From positions 1-24,335 of the IMG/VR virus record IMGVR_UViG_3300022725_000049: 24,335 nt of DNA. One strand, 5' to 3'. Below are positions 1-7,438 of this stretch, piece after piece. How positions within the stretch are numbered: position 1 is the stretch's first letter; every line of letters begins with the position of its first letter. The translations under genes were made by a program, and so were the position numbers. The DNA is from a virus. The notes beneath the pieces are model-generated. The model saw only the letters and a list, made by a program, of their open reading frames with translations, searched no databases and was not told where the DNA came from.

Positions 1-1829
1 GTTCCGACAGACGTAAGATGGCTTGGTGGGTTCTGAGCCAGTGAATAAAGCTCTTTAACAATTCTGTTTTCAAGTGTGAAATATCTTCGGAATCCAAATA
101 GATTCTCGATATATTCGGCAGGTTCGGACCAGTATACCTCAGTACCGACACCTCCTGGTTGACGCATTGAGCAGAACTTTTGTTGGGTTTCTTCTCGTTT
201 TTTGGCAACATCTGGGAACATCTCACTTAAGCGTTTAGAAGCTTCCTGAATATCCTCAAGGTTTTTATTAAGAGTCTCAGCTTGCTTCCTTTCCTGACCG
301 CCATACATCCAAGCAAAGTCAGTATTCTTTACACGTACATACTCATCTACATCCTTGATTATTTCTTGAGCATTCTCACCATGCCAGACTTCAGCCATGA
401 TCTTATGGAACTTGAATTCTCCATATTCTCGTTTGGACTCAATCAGGGCATTGGTTAGATTATCATCCCCATAGATGGCTGCTAAGATGACGACTTCAAA
501 TGCCTCAAAGTCGCCTCCGTCAAGTACTTCACCATCTGCTGACATTCTGAAAAGATTGCGGATGGTAGGAGTTCTGGGTATACCTTGGGGATTGATGGAT
601 TCCCTTGCTGCTTCATCTCCTCCTCCAGCCATTCGATTCGACTTAGTTCCGATGATTTTAAAATCCGGATGGAATCTTCCAGATACAGTATAGAGGTACT
701 TGAGTTTCTCAACAATATCCAGTCTTTTTTCCGCAGAGCGTGCCTTGCTAACCTTTTCAGCAGCCTTTGATAAGTCAGGAGATCCTGATCGTATAAGATT
801 CTCGAGGACGGCTTTTGATGTATTAGTAATCTCAGGTTTTTCAATGTCAGTAGCGTGTGTAAGTAAGTAGCGTTTGGCATTGTTAGGAGATCGCGGAGCA
901 ATCTCTTTTTCGTCTTCGTATTTAGTAATAGCATTACTTGGATCATTGAGTTGAAATCCTCTCCATCTGGAATTAGCGATGGCTATAGTAAGATTACTAT
1001 CAATGTCGCCTGGTGTGGGCTTGTCAAATTTTGAATATAGCTTAGACAGCAGTTCAACATCCCGAGCAGCATAGTGCCGAGCGGTTGAGTTATTAGACCA
1101 TACACCTATATGATAATAGATATGACAATACCAGTCAGATCCATAGGGCCGCCATGAAACTTCATCAGGCATACGTTCTTTAGGTATTACAAACTCACCC
1201 TTTCCCTCACCAAGGACTTCCTGACATAAGGCTTCTAATGAGGTACTTGGTCTGAAGCGTAGGACTATATCACTGAAATCGCCGTCAGTACCGTCGGTGC
1301 TGACTACATCCCAGCGATAACCAAGTGTAGATTTTGCAAAGTGGATTGCTGAGATATCAATGTTATTCTTGAGTATATCAGCAAGTGGGTAGGCTAATAC
1401 TGTAGGCACTTTACGTATGCGTATATCCTTACGGGACATAGCAGTCTGGTATTTATCCCGTCGTGCTATGAGCATAAGATCACAGGCATTAGGTGGTTTA
1501 AGTACCCACTTATTGCAATATGGCTCAATGGTCTTAACACTTTCTGGAGATGGAGATGAATCAATAACACCTCCATAATCCCGTAAAGCTCGTAAGATAT
1601 TATATATCTTAACGATGTGGAACCAATCAAAAGCTAGGTTGAATCCTACAATATTATACCGAGTCAATTCCTCAATGAGCATGAGAGTCTTATTGACAGG
1701 TTCCTTGAAGATCTCATGCAGGTATATTGGACCACTAGTGGTACCATCGTCGTCAGCATACTGATATTGTAGGAGGACCATAGGTCCTGTAAATCCGCAT
1801 GTCTCAGTGTCTAGGTATATTATACTCAT
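1..1829 (-). CDS. Family A DNA polymerase with 3'-5' exonuclease (C-terminus outside window)
   Basis: Replicative phage DNA polymerase; 609 residues are visible and the frame is open to the window edge. The proofreading exonuclease is at the N-terminus: Exo I is D7-x-E9 in YLDTETCGF, Exo II is D68 in GFNLAFDWF, Exo III is Y253-x3-D257 in HYAARDVELL. The polymerase domain follows, with the pre-motif-A stretch around SINPQGIPR-T-TIRNLF (411-427), motif A D440-x4-E445 in GDFEAFEVVILA, and motif B K501-x3-F505-x3-YG in VKNTDFAWMYGG. The arginine expected four residues before the motif B lysine is displaced (R499). Motif C (HDE) should lie beyond position 1. The start ATG overlaps the stop of the upstream small gene (ATGA), so translation is probably coupled; there is no good Shine-Dalgarno of its own. 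Two quasi-palindromes (1284-1304, 1731-1742) sit in frame and code for STDGTDG-like and DGTTSG linkers. Confidence 0.93.
   Translation of the reverse strand, partial: MSIIYLDTETCGFTGPMVLLQYQYADDDGTTSGPIYLHEIFKEPVNKTLMLIEELTRYNIVGFNLAFDWFHIVKIYNILRALRDYGGVIDSSPSPESVKTIEPYCNKWVLKPPNACDLMLIARRDKYQTAMSRKDIRIRKVPTVLAYPLADILKNNIDISAIHFAKSTLGYRWDVVSTDGTDGDFSDIVLRFRPSTSLEALCQEVLGEGKGEFVIPKERMPDEVSWRPYGSDWYCHIYYHIGVWSNNSTARHYAARDVELLSKLYSKFDKPTPGDIDSNLTIAIANSRWRGFQLNDPSNAITKYEDEKEIAPRSPNNAKRYLLTHATDIEKPEITNTSKAVLENLIRSGSPDLSKAAEKVSKARSAEKRLDIVEKLKYLYTVSGRFHPDFKIIGTKSNRMAGGGDEAARESINPQGIPRTPTIRNLFRMSADGEVLDGGDFEAFEVVILAAIYGDDNLTNALIESKREYGEFKFHKIMAEVWHGENAQEIIKDVDEYVRVKNTDFAWMYGGQERKQAETLNKNLEDIQEASKRLSEMFPDVAKKREETQQKFCSMRQPGGVGTEVYWSEPAEYIENLFGFRRYFTLENRIVKELYSLAQNPPSHLTSVG
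1284..1304. repeat. Quasi-palindrome inside the DNA polymerase gene
   Basis: Arms GTCAGTACCG (1284-1293) and CGGTGCTGAC (1295-1304) are inverted copies with one mismatch around a central T. It codes in frame for a Ser/Thr-Asp-Gly linker in the exonuclease part. A second, perfect 12-bp palindrome ACCACTAGTGGT is at 1731-1742 in the same gene. Confidence 0.8.
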
Positions 1830-1999
1830 GGAAGTTTCGCCCCGGTTGACTTATCTGACTTACGTAACTTACAGATGTAGTCAAGGATGAGACAATATAT
1901 CATAACAACAGCTATCCCAATAGCAAGTGGTGGTGGATTATATTCTATAAAATATAAGTAGACTATAATGGTGATTGCATACACGAAAATACTATGCAT
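1826..1999 (-). CDS. Small two-helix membrane protein
   Basis: 57 residues. Two hydrophobic segments are visible, roughly residues 3-18 and 24-41, joined by a short NPPP turn, followed by a basic tail (CKLRKSDKSTGAKLP). I chose ATG at 1999 rather than the longer open frame because a GGAGG sits eight bases upstream and the longer version would overlap its neighbour out of frame by more than 100 bases. It overlaps the stop of the upstream gene by a few bases and its own stop overlaps the polymerase start (ATGA), so it is in the replication operon. Function unknown; a small phage inner-membrane protein is all that can be said. Confidence 0.65.
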   Translation of the reverse strand: MHSIFVYAITIIVYLYFIEYNPPPLAIGIAVVMIYCLILDYICKLRKSDKSTGAKLP

Positions 2000-2198
2000 G
2001 TTCACAGCCTCCATAGAAGAAGTGATGTCTATCATGCTTAATATACTTATGAATTCTAGACGTTGTATCCAACCCAGTGTATATTGATGAATCAGTATCA
2101 AACTCTAGGTTGACCTCATCAACATCGGAATCTATAATGATGAATGAACCATCAATAGGGCCTCCATAGAATTCAATAACTACTTCGCGTTGGTTCAT
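1992..2198 (-). CDS. Small hypothetical phage protein with GGPIDG motif
   Basis: 68 residues starting MNQREVVIEFYGGPIDG. The N-terminal GGP-(I/L/F)-DG strand-turn followed by an acidic segment and a C-terminal aromatic FFYGG is reminiscent of widespread small phage proteins of unknown function whose sequence begins with a GGPxDG motif and ends in a Y/F-x-G strand. The start at 2198 is chosen because it forms an ATGA overlap with the stop of the upstream gene; an ATG 36 bases further upstream would extend the overlap without a better ribosome site. Function unknown. Confidence 0.6.
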   Translation of the reverse strand: MNQREVVIEFYGGPIDGSFIIIDSDVDEVNLEFDTDSSIYTGLDTTSRIHKYIKHDRHHFFYGGCEHA

Positions 2199-2515
2199 GG
2201 CGTTGGCTCGTTGAATTGCTTGTAGTAATTCCATAGATCCAATTCACCGCTGGTAAAAAACTCATTATCTTCAGGAGTTTCCCCTGCGGGAAGTCGTTCC
2301 TTTTTATAATTAAGGTGAGGTTGTAAAGCATCACTGATTTGATACATCAGTATTACGGTCTCATCCTCTGTGTAAAAATGTTTATCCCCTGAGGCTGAGG
2401 CCCTGCGGGACTTACGAAACTCTGCATTGCAATATGAGCACTCCTGTTCAAAAGAGAATACCGGCAGTGTGCATTTTGGGCAGTGATGGGTCACTCTGGC
2501 GATTAGAATTCTCAT
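2195..2515 (-). CDS. Small zinc-ribbon protein
   Basis: 106 residues. Two CxxC knuckles, CPKC (residues 12-15) and CSYC (residues 27-30), are spaced as in a rubredoxin-type zinc ribbon near the N-terminus. The rest is acidic and of unknown fold. Its start lies 68 bases inside the end of the upstream gene, and its stop overlaps the next start by ATGA. Zinc ribbons of this size in phage replication operons may bind nucleic acid or host RNA polymerase, but nothing specific can be assigned here. Confidence 0.65.
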   Translation of the reverse strand: MRILIARVTHHCPKCTLPVFSFEQECSYCNAEFRKSRRASASGDKHFYTEDETVILMYQISDALQPHLNYKKERLPAGETPEDNEFFTSGELDLWNYYKQFNEPTP

Positions 2516-2921
2516 TTAGCTGTCTCTCATAATGGATTATAAAGTATTTAGCAGCCTGCATTGGTGTATAGTTACTTGATATGTACTCATTAATACCATG
2601 AGAAACCCAGTAAATGTTTTTATACTGGGACAATGATAAGTAACTATTTTCTTTTTTCTTTGGCATTATCAATTGCCATGCTTCCCTCCACTTTTCTGGT
2701 ATTTCACTTATGTGAGCGGGAAAATCTATATCAGCATTATTTCTTAAGTATGCACGCAGGGCACGAGCAGTACGAGTGATGTTATCAGTATATATACTAC
2801 ATGTAGTATATGTAGTATATATACTACATGTACTACCCATCACCTGAACAAGATCATCCTCAAACAGATGACAGGATGCTGGAGAAATACTTAAGATGCT
2901 GAATGGTAATGCAATGTTCAT
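2448..2921 (-). CDS. Hypothetical protein with palindromic repeat insert
   Basis: 157 residues, not recognised. Residues 28-48 are encoded by an AT-only nested palindrome (2788-2836) giving alternating Ser/Thr/Ile/Tyr/Cys, unlike the rest. The remainder looks alpha-helical (TARALRAYLR, IPEKWREAWQLI, AAKYFIIHYERQL). The start overlaps the previous stop by one base (TAATG). An alternative start is the methionine at residue 28 immediately before the repeat. The last 68 bases overlap the zinc-ribbon gene. Confidence 0.55.
   Translation of the reverse strand: MNIALPFSILSISPASCHLFEDDLVQVMGSTCSIYTTYTTCSIYTDNITRTARALRAYLRNNADIDFPAHISEIPEKWREAWQLIMPKKKENSYLSLSQYKNIYWVSHGINEYISSNYTPMQAAKYFIIHYERQLNENSNRQSDPSLPKMHTAGILF
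2788..2836. repeat. Nested TACTACATGTAGTA palindromes within a gene
   Basis: A run built from TGTAGTATA-type 9-base units in both orientations, including a perfect 14-bp palindrome TACTACATGTAGTA (2796-2809). It keeps the surrounding reading frame open. Confidence 0.8.
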
Positions 2922-3172
2922 TAGTTAAGCTTTTGCCATCTGTGGGAATGACGAGGATAGATGCTCATATTATTATCCCCATGAACAATGATGCTTTGAC
3001 CATCCTTGCGAGAATGCTTATTGGGTGGAAGAACGGCTACTACCATATAAGTCCCAATCATGTTTTTGGAATAACTATCTTGTTCCCCAATGTATCGGAG
3101 AATTGATCCAATCTCAAAGGGTGCCGGTTCCAGAGTGATGGTGGTAGATTCCTGAATTTGTTCTGCAGTCAT
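2921..3172 (-). CDS. Hypothetical protein
   Basis: 83 residues, not recognised. Predicted beta-rich by eye (STTITLEPAPF, GSILRYIG, IGTYMVVAVLPP, QSIIVHG), suggesting a small barrel. The start at 3172 has an AAGGAAG seven bases upstream, only 12 bases after the end of the helicase gene, so it is co-transcribed with it. The stop overlaps the next start by one base. Confidence 0.6.
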   Translation of the reverse strand: MTAEQIQESTTITLEPAPFEIGSILRYIGEQDSYSKNMIGTYMVVAVLPPNKHSRKDGQSIIVHGDNNMSIYPRHSHRWQKLN

Positions 3173-3184
3173 CTTAGGACTTCC

Positions 3185-5095
3185 TTATGATACATAACTC
3201 AACATTGTCTTGTCCAACGCAGACAAAACTTCCCCCATCGTTAGGGATTGAAGTGTTCGTTTCTTCTGTAGATTATCCAAGATATATTCATCAATGGGTA
3301 AGTGGATGAGATCAATGATGTTGGCAGACTCACCCATTCCAATACGATGAATACGATCTTCAGATTGGATTCTGTTTTCAGCATTGAAAGAATTACTATA
3401 ATACACAATGGTATCACTAGCATGTAGCGTAATTCCCATGCTTGCACTATCAGCAGTAGCAACAAAGGCTATAGGTACATCTAGATCCTTACTTTGAAAC
3501 TGTTCCTGTGTTGGATTGGTACTAGTGATACGGAAGGAACCTGTATCATAGCCTTTCCATCGGCTAGTGGTGCCGCTGGTGGTACCAGTGGTACCACTAC
3601 TCAAAATTACATTCCAGCCATTATCAACACATAGATCCTTGACTTTTTCTGCAGATGCTATGAAACCTGTATAGATAACTATACGATACTTATCATTACT
3701 TAAAAAGTTATTCAGTATATCAAGAAGTGCGTCATCCTTTGGACACTTGAATAACTGAGTTCGCTTGTCAGATGGTATACTTTCTATGTAGTCTGTGATA
3801 CCATCGCCAGTGTCATCGGTGCTGTTATATCTAAACCCATCAGATATCTGACGGATCTTTGTCATTGCTTCAACGACTGTAGTTGAATTTTCAGTAATGA
3901 GCCTAGCCAAGGACAGTATGTCGTTGGTGCAGCCTGTGCGGAGTCTGGTATACGTTTTAGGTGGAAGATCAAGGCAGTCAATTTTTCGTTTGATCAGTGT
4001 GATTGGTTTAAGACGTTTATACAATCTAGTGATTTCGTCTGACTTCCACTGATTAATAACCAGATACTGGCCACCATATTGACCAGCCTCTGTTTGAGTA
4101 TCAGCAAGAGACCTTAAAAGTTTCCTGGGGGAATTCTCCCTAAGAAGACCAGGGAAAACTATTTCACTTTGAGCCCACCAATCTGTGGGATTTTTAGGAC
4201 TGGGAGAACCAGACATTAGGACTATGTATCCGTCCCAGCCCCACTGGTTGAATTGGTGGGCTTCGATCTGTGCAAGAACCTTGGTTCTGCTTGCATTGAT
4301 GTTCTTGAACTTTGTTGACTCATCAACAATGAGCACCTGGGGTGGGGATGATTTTCGTGCAATTCTCTTGAGAGCCTGCACAGAAGAAGGAACAAAGGTT
4401 ATATGATAACCTGTATAGTTCCACTTCTTAATCTCATAACGCCAAGCCATCAACGCTGAATGAGGAGCAATGATCCATACATCACCGAGTAACTGTCCTA
4501 TTTTCTCGAGATGCTCAATTAGTTTAAGGATTACTAAGGATTTTCCAAGGCCCATTTCATACCCGATTAATGCTCGATGAGTATGAAGGATGAACTGTAG
4601 CATCTCATACTGATGTTTCATGAGCATGCTAGTGTTACTAGTGTTACTAGTGTTACTAGTGTTATCTATAAGATTATTATAATATTCTTTAGCCCGTCTA
4701 TAAAGAAAGTTTATACCCCCCGGTGCATCAGGGTGCAGTGAACCAGGCATTTCGCCGTTAGTGAACAGTCCGAATAAGACTTGATTTCGTCTGCTGGTGC
4801 CGGCACCATTGGTGCCAGCCACTGTCCAAGTTTTAGACTCAGGACGCCATCTTGCTTTTTCAAGTTGGCGTACCATATCTAGCAACTGTTTGTTGTAGGG
4901 AAACCTCAATTCTAGGAAGGGCATACCGGAATTCATGTACGGCATAACTTCCACAGACACCTTTGTGCTGTGTGAACAGGTATAACTAGGTGGTAGGATG
5001 AAGTCTATGTTGTTCATAAAACTGTAACTCAGGTTTCCCTGAGTTACAGTGTATACAGTGTATACACTGTATACACTGTATACACTATATTTCAT
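3185..5095 (-). CDS. SNF2-family DNA helicase/translocase with HARP-like N-terminus
   Basis: About 636 residues. Numbering from the alternative GTG three codons upstream (5104): Walker A is GYEMGLGKS (181-189), the Walker B/motif II equivalent is VDEST (260-264), motif III is MSGSPSPKN (297-305), motif V lies in SMGITLHASDTIVYYS, and motif VI is QSEDRIHRIG (580-589), the last matching the SNF2 QxxDRxHRIGQ pattern. The segment LRFPYNKQLLDMVRQL-x-KARWRPESKTWTV (66-95) resembles the HARP domain that precedes the helicase core in SMARCAL1-like enzymes, which anneal or remodel forked DNA. Likely role: DNA remodelling in phage replication or recombination. Start is uncertain: ATG 5095 has GGTGA five bases upstream; GTG 5104 has none; ATG 5017 lies directly after a strong hairpin and would exclude the Tyr-Val-Ser repeat. 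Three in-frame low-complexity inserts (NTS x4, SGTT, AGTNGAGTS) interrupt the family sequence. Confidence 0.9.
   Translation of the reverse strand: MKYSVYSVYSVYTVYTVTQGNLSYSFMNNIDFILPPSYTCSHSTKVSVEVMPYMNSGMPFLELRFPYNKQLLDMVRQLEKARWRPESKTWTVAGTNGAGTSRRNQVLFGLFTNGEMPGSLHPDAPGGINFLYRRAKEYYNNLIDNTSNTSNTSNTSMLMKHQYEMLQFILHTHRALIGYEMGLGKSLVILKLIEHLEKIGQLLGDVWIIAPHSALMAWRYEIKKWNYTGYHITFVPSSVQALKRIARKSSPPQVLIVDESTKFKNINASRTKVLAQIEAHQFNQWGWDGYIVLMSGSPSPKNPTDWWAQSEIVFPGLLRENSPRKLLRSLADTQTEAGQYGGQYLVINQWKSDEITRLYKRLKPITLIKRKIDCLDLPPKTYTRLRTGCTNDILSLARLITENSTTVVEAMTKIRQISDGFRYNSTDDTGDGITDYIESIPSDKRTQLFKCPKDDALLDILNNFLSNDKYRIVIYTGFIASAEKVKDLCVDNGWNVILSSGTTGTTSGTTSRWKGYDTGSFRITSTNPTQEQFQSKDLDVPIAFVATADSASMGITLHASDTIVYYSNSFNAENRIQSEDRIHRIGMGESANIIDLIHLPIDEYILDNLQKKRTLQSLTMGEVLSALDKTMLSYVS
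3579..3597. repeat. Palindromic insert in helicase gene (GTGGTACC arms)
   Basis: Arms GTGGTACC (3579-3586) and GGTACCAC (3590-3597) with loop AGT. Together with the flanking GTGGTGCC it codes for the Ser-Gly-Thr-Thr repeat in the second helicase lobe. Confidence 0.8.
4629..4664. repeat. 4 x 9-bp tandem repeat in helicase gene (NTS repeats)
   Basis: Four perfect copies of CTAGTGTTA, each containing the palindrome ACTAGT across junctions. Encodes (Asn-Thr-Ser)4 between the HARP-like part and the helicase core. The 9-base unit keeps the frame. Confidence 0.9.
4796..4816. repeat. GGTGCC/GGCACC palindrome in helicase gene
   Basis: Perfect 12-bp palindrome GGTGCCGGCACC (4796-4807), ATT, then another GGTGCC (4811-4816). 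Encodes the in-frame Gly/Thr/Ala linker AGTNGAGTS just after the HARP-like segment. Confidence 0.8.
5021..5050 (-). promoter_or_regulatory. Perfect 13-bp GAAA-tetraloop hairpin at helicase 5' end
   Basis: Arms 5021-5033 and 5038-5050 are perfect inverted copies (ACTGTAACTCAGG / CCTGAGTTACAGT on the minus strand). On the minus-strand transcript the four-base loop is GAAA, a GNRA tetraloop, so an RNA hairpin should be very stable. It ends three bases before an in-frame ATG at 5017 and could gate translation of a shorter helicase form. Function is inferred. Confidence 0.6.
5051..5086. repeat. 4 x 9-bp GTATAC repeat at helicase N-terminus
   Basis: GTATACAGT followed by three copies of GTATACACT. 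Each unit contains the palindrome GTATAC, and the whole block is nearly self-complementary. If translated it gives a (Tyr-Ser/Thr-Val)n N-terminal tail on the helicase; if the helicase starts at 5017 it is untranslated leader. Confidence 0.9.
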
Positions 5096-5609
5096 TCCTC
5101 TCACCCGGCAAAGTCGGGTAAGTAAAATGAGGAATGGGGAACAATAAATCCTTAACAGTTACTTGGGGATCATACTCCTGAAACCGTCTTAGGGAATAGT
5201 GTTCCGGGTCGATCTCATGTAGCAATCCCTTCATGAAATTTAGGGTGATTTTTGGCCAGCCACGCTTAGCATCTTCATCCATGTTTTCCCAGAATTGGAG
5301 TGGAAGATGGTCGATGAGGTAATCAACATGCTCGAAGATGCGTTTGAATGCCGGTGACTTTGGATGATTCTCATACAAGGTACTGATGTATGAGTATAGT
5401 AACAGTAGTAGGGGATCATCCGTAAGACTTCGAGTCCATAAATATACGGATTCTACGTTACGATTCAGTCTAATAGGATTCATTCTGAGGAACAGGTAAT
5501 ATGCTGATTGCATAGAATAAGCCCGTTCTTTGTTTCGTAGAATACGTGCGCAGTGCTCGAAGTTATTGAAGGGGATGAAAGTTAAAAAAGGATATAAATT
5601 GTATTCCAT
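5085..5609 (-). CDS. Hypothetical protein, weak likeness to pyrimidine-dimer glycosylase-type phage proteins
   Basis: 174 residues, helical, basic and aromatic-rich. The stretch IPFNNFEHCARIL-NKERAYSMQ, then ENHPKSPAFKRIFEHVDYLI, then DPEHYS near the C-terminus loosely follows the order of motifs in a family annotated as pyrimidine dimer DNA glycosylases (N-x-S-Arg-x-Leu ... NHP-x3-W ... DPxHY), but the match is partial and key residues cannot be verified by eye. The start ATG is formed at the edge of the 17-bp iteron array and has no Shine-Dalgarno. Its end overlaps the helicase start by about 11-20 bases, suggesting coupled translation. Confidence 0.55.
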   Translation of the reverse strand: MEYNLYPFLTFIPFNNFEHCARILRNKERAYSMQSAYYLFLRMNPIRLNRNVESVYLWTRSLTDDPLLLLLYSYISTLYENHPKSPAFKRIFEHVDYLIDHLPLQFWENMDEDAKRGWPKITLNFMKGLLHEIDPEHYSLRRFQEYDPQVTVKDLLFPIPHFTYPTLPGERNEI

Positions 5610-5676
5610 AATAGATATACTTATGTAATAGATATACTTATGTAATAGATATACTTATGTAATAGATATACTTATG
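5609..5676. repeat. 4 x 17-bp perfect direct repeats (iterons)
   Basis: Four identical head-to-tail copies of TAATAGATATACTTATG (plus strand), at 5609-5625, 5626-5642, 5643-5659 and 5660-5676. They fill exactly the gap between the stop of the 5679 gene and the start of the 5085-5609 gene. The unit is not a multiple of three and contains TATA-like sequence. Candidates are a protein-binding iteron array for replication or partition, or an operator. Confidence 0.92.
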
Positions 5677-5678
5677 TA

Positions 5679-6398
5679 TTACCGTTCAAAGTCGTCCTGT
5701 GTCTCAGGTGCACTGGGTACACTGGGTACACTGGGTGTACCCGTCCCTTGAAAAGCTTCAACATCAGGCTTGATATGTTCGAGGAACTCTGCTTTACTTT
5801 CAAACTTACTATCAAGTTCCGTAATCAATGCAGGTGTAGAGACTTTATTAGTAATGTACCACTGAAAGTTCTTGCGTGAAACAAGCTGTGAAACCAATTT
5901 GAATCCCTGTCCCTGCTCATCAGGGAGAAAAGAATTCTGTCGATTGGTCTTAGCAAACAGGAATGTTGCACACATATGCAGTTCAGGAAGATACAGCAGC
6001 CATTTCGGACCGTGGATATACTGATTCATTTCATCAGATACCCTTGAGAGATCCTTTTGTCTGATGTCCTTAAAGGCTTGTGAGTTTGGATCACTGGTGG
6101 AAGCGATCAGTGAGCCACTCTGGATATGCATAGCAAAGGGTTGCCATACAATGGGAACTACAGAAATCTCAGCGAATCCCTCCTTAGGTGCTTTACCAGT
6201 GAGTTTAGAAATGGGTGTGTTATCATTATACAGGTAAAACTCACCAGGTCGTACCAGCTGATCCTGCACAGGTTTAGACATAAACTGTGCTAGGACGATG
6301 ATAGGAGTCAAACCACCACCCTGAGTAGTGTCTTTGAATAGTTCTAATTCTGTTTCTTTATCGGTTTTATTGAAAATATCAAGTTCCGTGTTTGTCAT
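5679..6398 (-). CDS. Conserved-type phage protein, possible ssDNA-binding or recombination accessory protein
   Basis: 239 residues. The order of features, a loop-rich acidic N-terminus, then LTPIIVLAQFMSKPVQDQL and RPGEFYLYN, then a strand EISVVPIVWQ, a central mixed region and a disordered acidic Pro/Ser C-terminal tail (PSVPSVPSAPETQDDFER), is similar to uncharacterised phage proteins found beside replication and recombination genes. An acidic, flexible C-terminus is typical of single-stranded DNA-binding proteins, but no OB-fold motif can be shown here. It overlaps the ParB-like stop by ATGA. The tail contains a palindromic 9-base repeat (5711-5742). Confidence 0.6.
   Translation of the reverse strand: MTNTELDIFNKTDKETELELFKDTTQGGGLTPIIVLAQFMSKPVQDQLVRPGEFYLYNDNTPISKLTGKAPKEGFAEISVVPIVWQPFAMHIQSGSLIASTSDPNSQAFKDIRQKDLSRVSDEMNQYIHGPKWLLYLPELHMCATFLFAKTNRQNSFLPDEQGQGFKLVSQLVSRKNFQWYITNKVSTPALITELDSKFESKAEFLEHIKPDVEAFQGTGTPSVPSVPSAPETQDDFER
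5711..5742. repeat. 9-bp repeat with GTAC palindrome, encoding VPS repeats
   Basis: Repeats of ACTGGGTAC; the last two copies form an inverted repeat GGGTACAC (5724-5731), TGG, GTGTACCC (5735-5742). Encodes Val-Pro-Ser repeats in the C-terminal tail of the upstream-listed protein without breaking frame. Confidence 0.85.
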
Positions 6399-7438
6399 TT
6401 AAGTGCCTCTGCAAGTTCCTGACTATCCTCAGTGAGAATATCCGTGGACTTATTCTTGGGAAGCAACTGTTTCAGGACTCGATTACCAGGATCTTGCTCA
6501 TCCTTTTCGCGTTCCTTAGCCAGCCGCTTCTCAGCTTTCTCACGTTCCCGAACCTCATGCTCTTGAAGTTGCTGTTTCAGACTTTCATCATCAAGGCACA
6601 AGGCATAACGGATACCATCATAGTATCCCATCTTGTATTCGGGTGAATCTAGATTTACAGCCTCAGGGTTGACGTCTTTGATCTGCTTATATTGCTGCTC
6701 GAATACAGGAAGCAGTTCAGTTTTCTTGCGAATCTTAGCTCGAGGTTGAAAGGTAGGGCCATTGCCGGCACCAGTGCCGCGAGAGGACTGATTTCTTCTG
6801 ATTTCACGAAGACGATCACTGACCTTTGTCATGAAATCCTCAGTCTTGAGATTCTGAGCATCGTCGATGTAGGCTTCCTGCTCCTCTATGGGGAGTCTAG
6901 CAATGTAGATTAGGTTGGACAGCTTGATATGTCCCTGGTTTGCGAGTTCCTGAACCCGCTCGTGAGAGTTAGCAATCTTCAATTGAGATTGAATCCAGCT
7001 TACGCTCATATTGAAACGGTCTGACCAGTATTCCAGTGATTTTTCAGGATGCTCGAATACAAGTACGCGAATCTGCTTCGCATACTCTGCAGGTTTAGTT
7101 TCTACCTTATGGACATTAGCAGCAATCTGCATTTCCATGATCTCCTGTTTCAGGAGATACGGATCAGCAGCAGTTTCTTCGTCAAAGGTAATTACCTGCA
7201 ACGGGATTTCAGTAAGACCACATTCCTTTGCAGCCTCAAAGCGATGACCTCCGTCAATAATGACATAGGTATCTCTGACTTTTCGAGCAATAGGAGTATT
7301 AAGGATACCTCGTTTCTTGATATCCTCCACAAAGTATTGCCAGCGTTCATCCGCCTTATCAGGGTTGCGAAGATACACTGTATCAATGGTAACATTGTCA
7401 ATAGGGACTAAGATGTTCTCTCGTTTGATGATTGGCAT
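6395..7438 (-). CDS. ParB/Spo0J-like DNA-binding protein
   Basis: 347 residues. N-terminal ParB domain: RNPDK (24-28), box II-like DGGHRFEAAKE (62-72) in place of GERRxRAA, and box III-like ANVHKVETKPAEYA (107-120). A helix-turn-helix follows at about 138-155 (YWSDRFNMSVSWIQSQLK). The C-terminal third is a highly charged coiled coil (REREKAEKRLAKEREKD). ParB-fold proteins bind specific palindromes, and the fold can bind CTP or carry nuclease activity; which applies here is unknown. The GGHR version of box II suggests a phage branch rather than a chromosomal segregation ParB. No ParA is present in the window. Strong AAGGAG six bases before the ATG. A Gly/Thr/Asn insert encoded by a small hairpin (6763-6779) follows the HTH. 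Confidence 0.85.
   Translation of the reverse strand: MPIIKRENILVPIDNVTIDTVYLRNPDKADERWQYFVEDIKKRGILNTPIARKVRDTYVIIDGGHRFEAAKECGLTEIPLQVITFDEETAADPYLLKQEIMEMQIAANVHKVETKPAEYAKQIRVLVFEHPEKSLEYWSDRFNMSVSWIQSQLKIANSHERVQELANQGHIKLSNLIYIARLPIEEQEAYIDDAQNLKTEDFMTKVSDRLREIRRNQSSRGTGAGNGPTFQPRAKIRKKTELLPVFEQQYKQIKDVNPEAVNLDSPEYKMGYYDGIRYALCLDDESLKQQLQEHEVREREKAEKRLAKEREKDEQDPGNRVLKQLLPKNKSTDILTEDSQELAEALK
6763..6779. repeat. TGCCGGCA palindrome and hairpin in ParB-like gene
   Basis: TGCCGGCA (6763-6770) overlaps a hairpin CGGCA (6766-6770), CCAG, TGCCG (6775-6779). Encodes the in-frame linker RGTGAGNGP. Confidence 0.7.

Noticed and set aside
482-946. Open frame on the minus strand (154 codons)
   Set aside because: Lies inside the DNA polymerase gene in another frame; the polymerase motifs are in the main frame, so this is a shadow.
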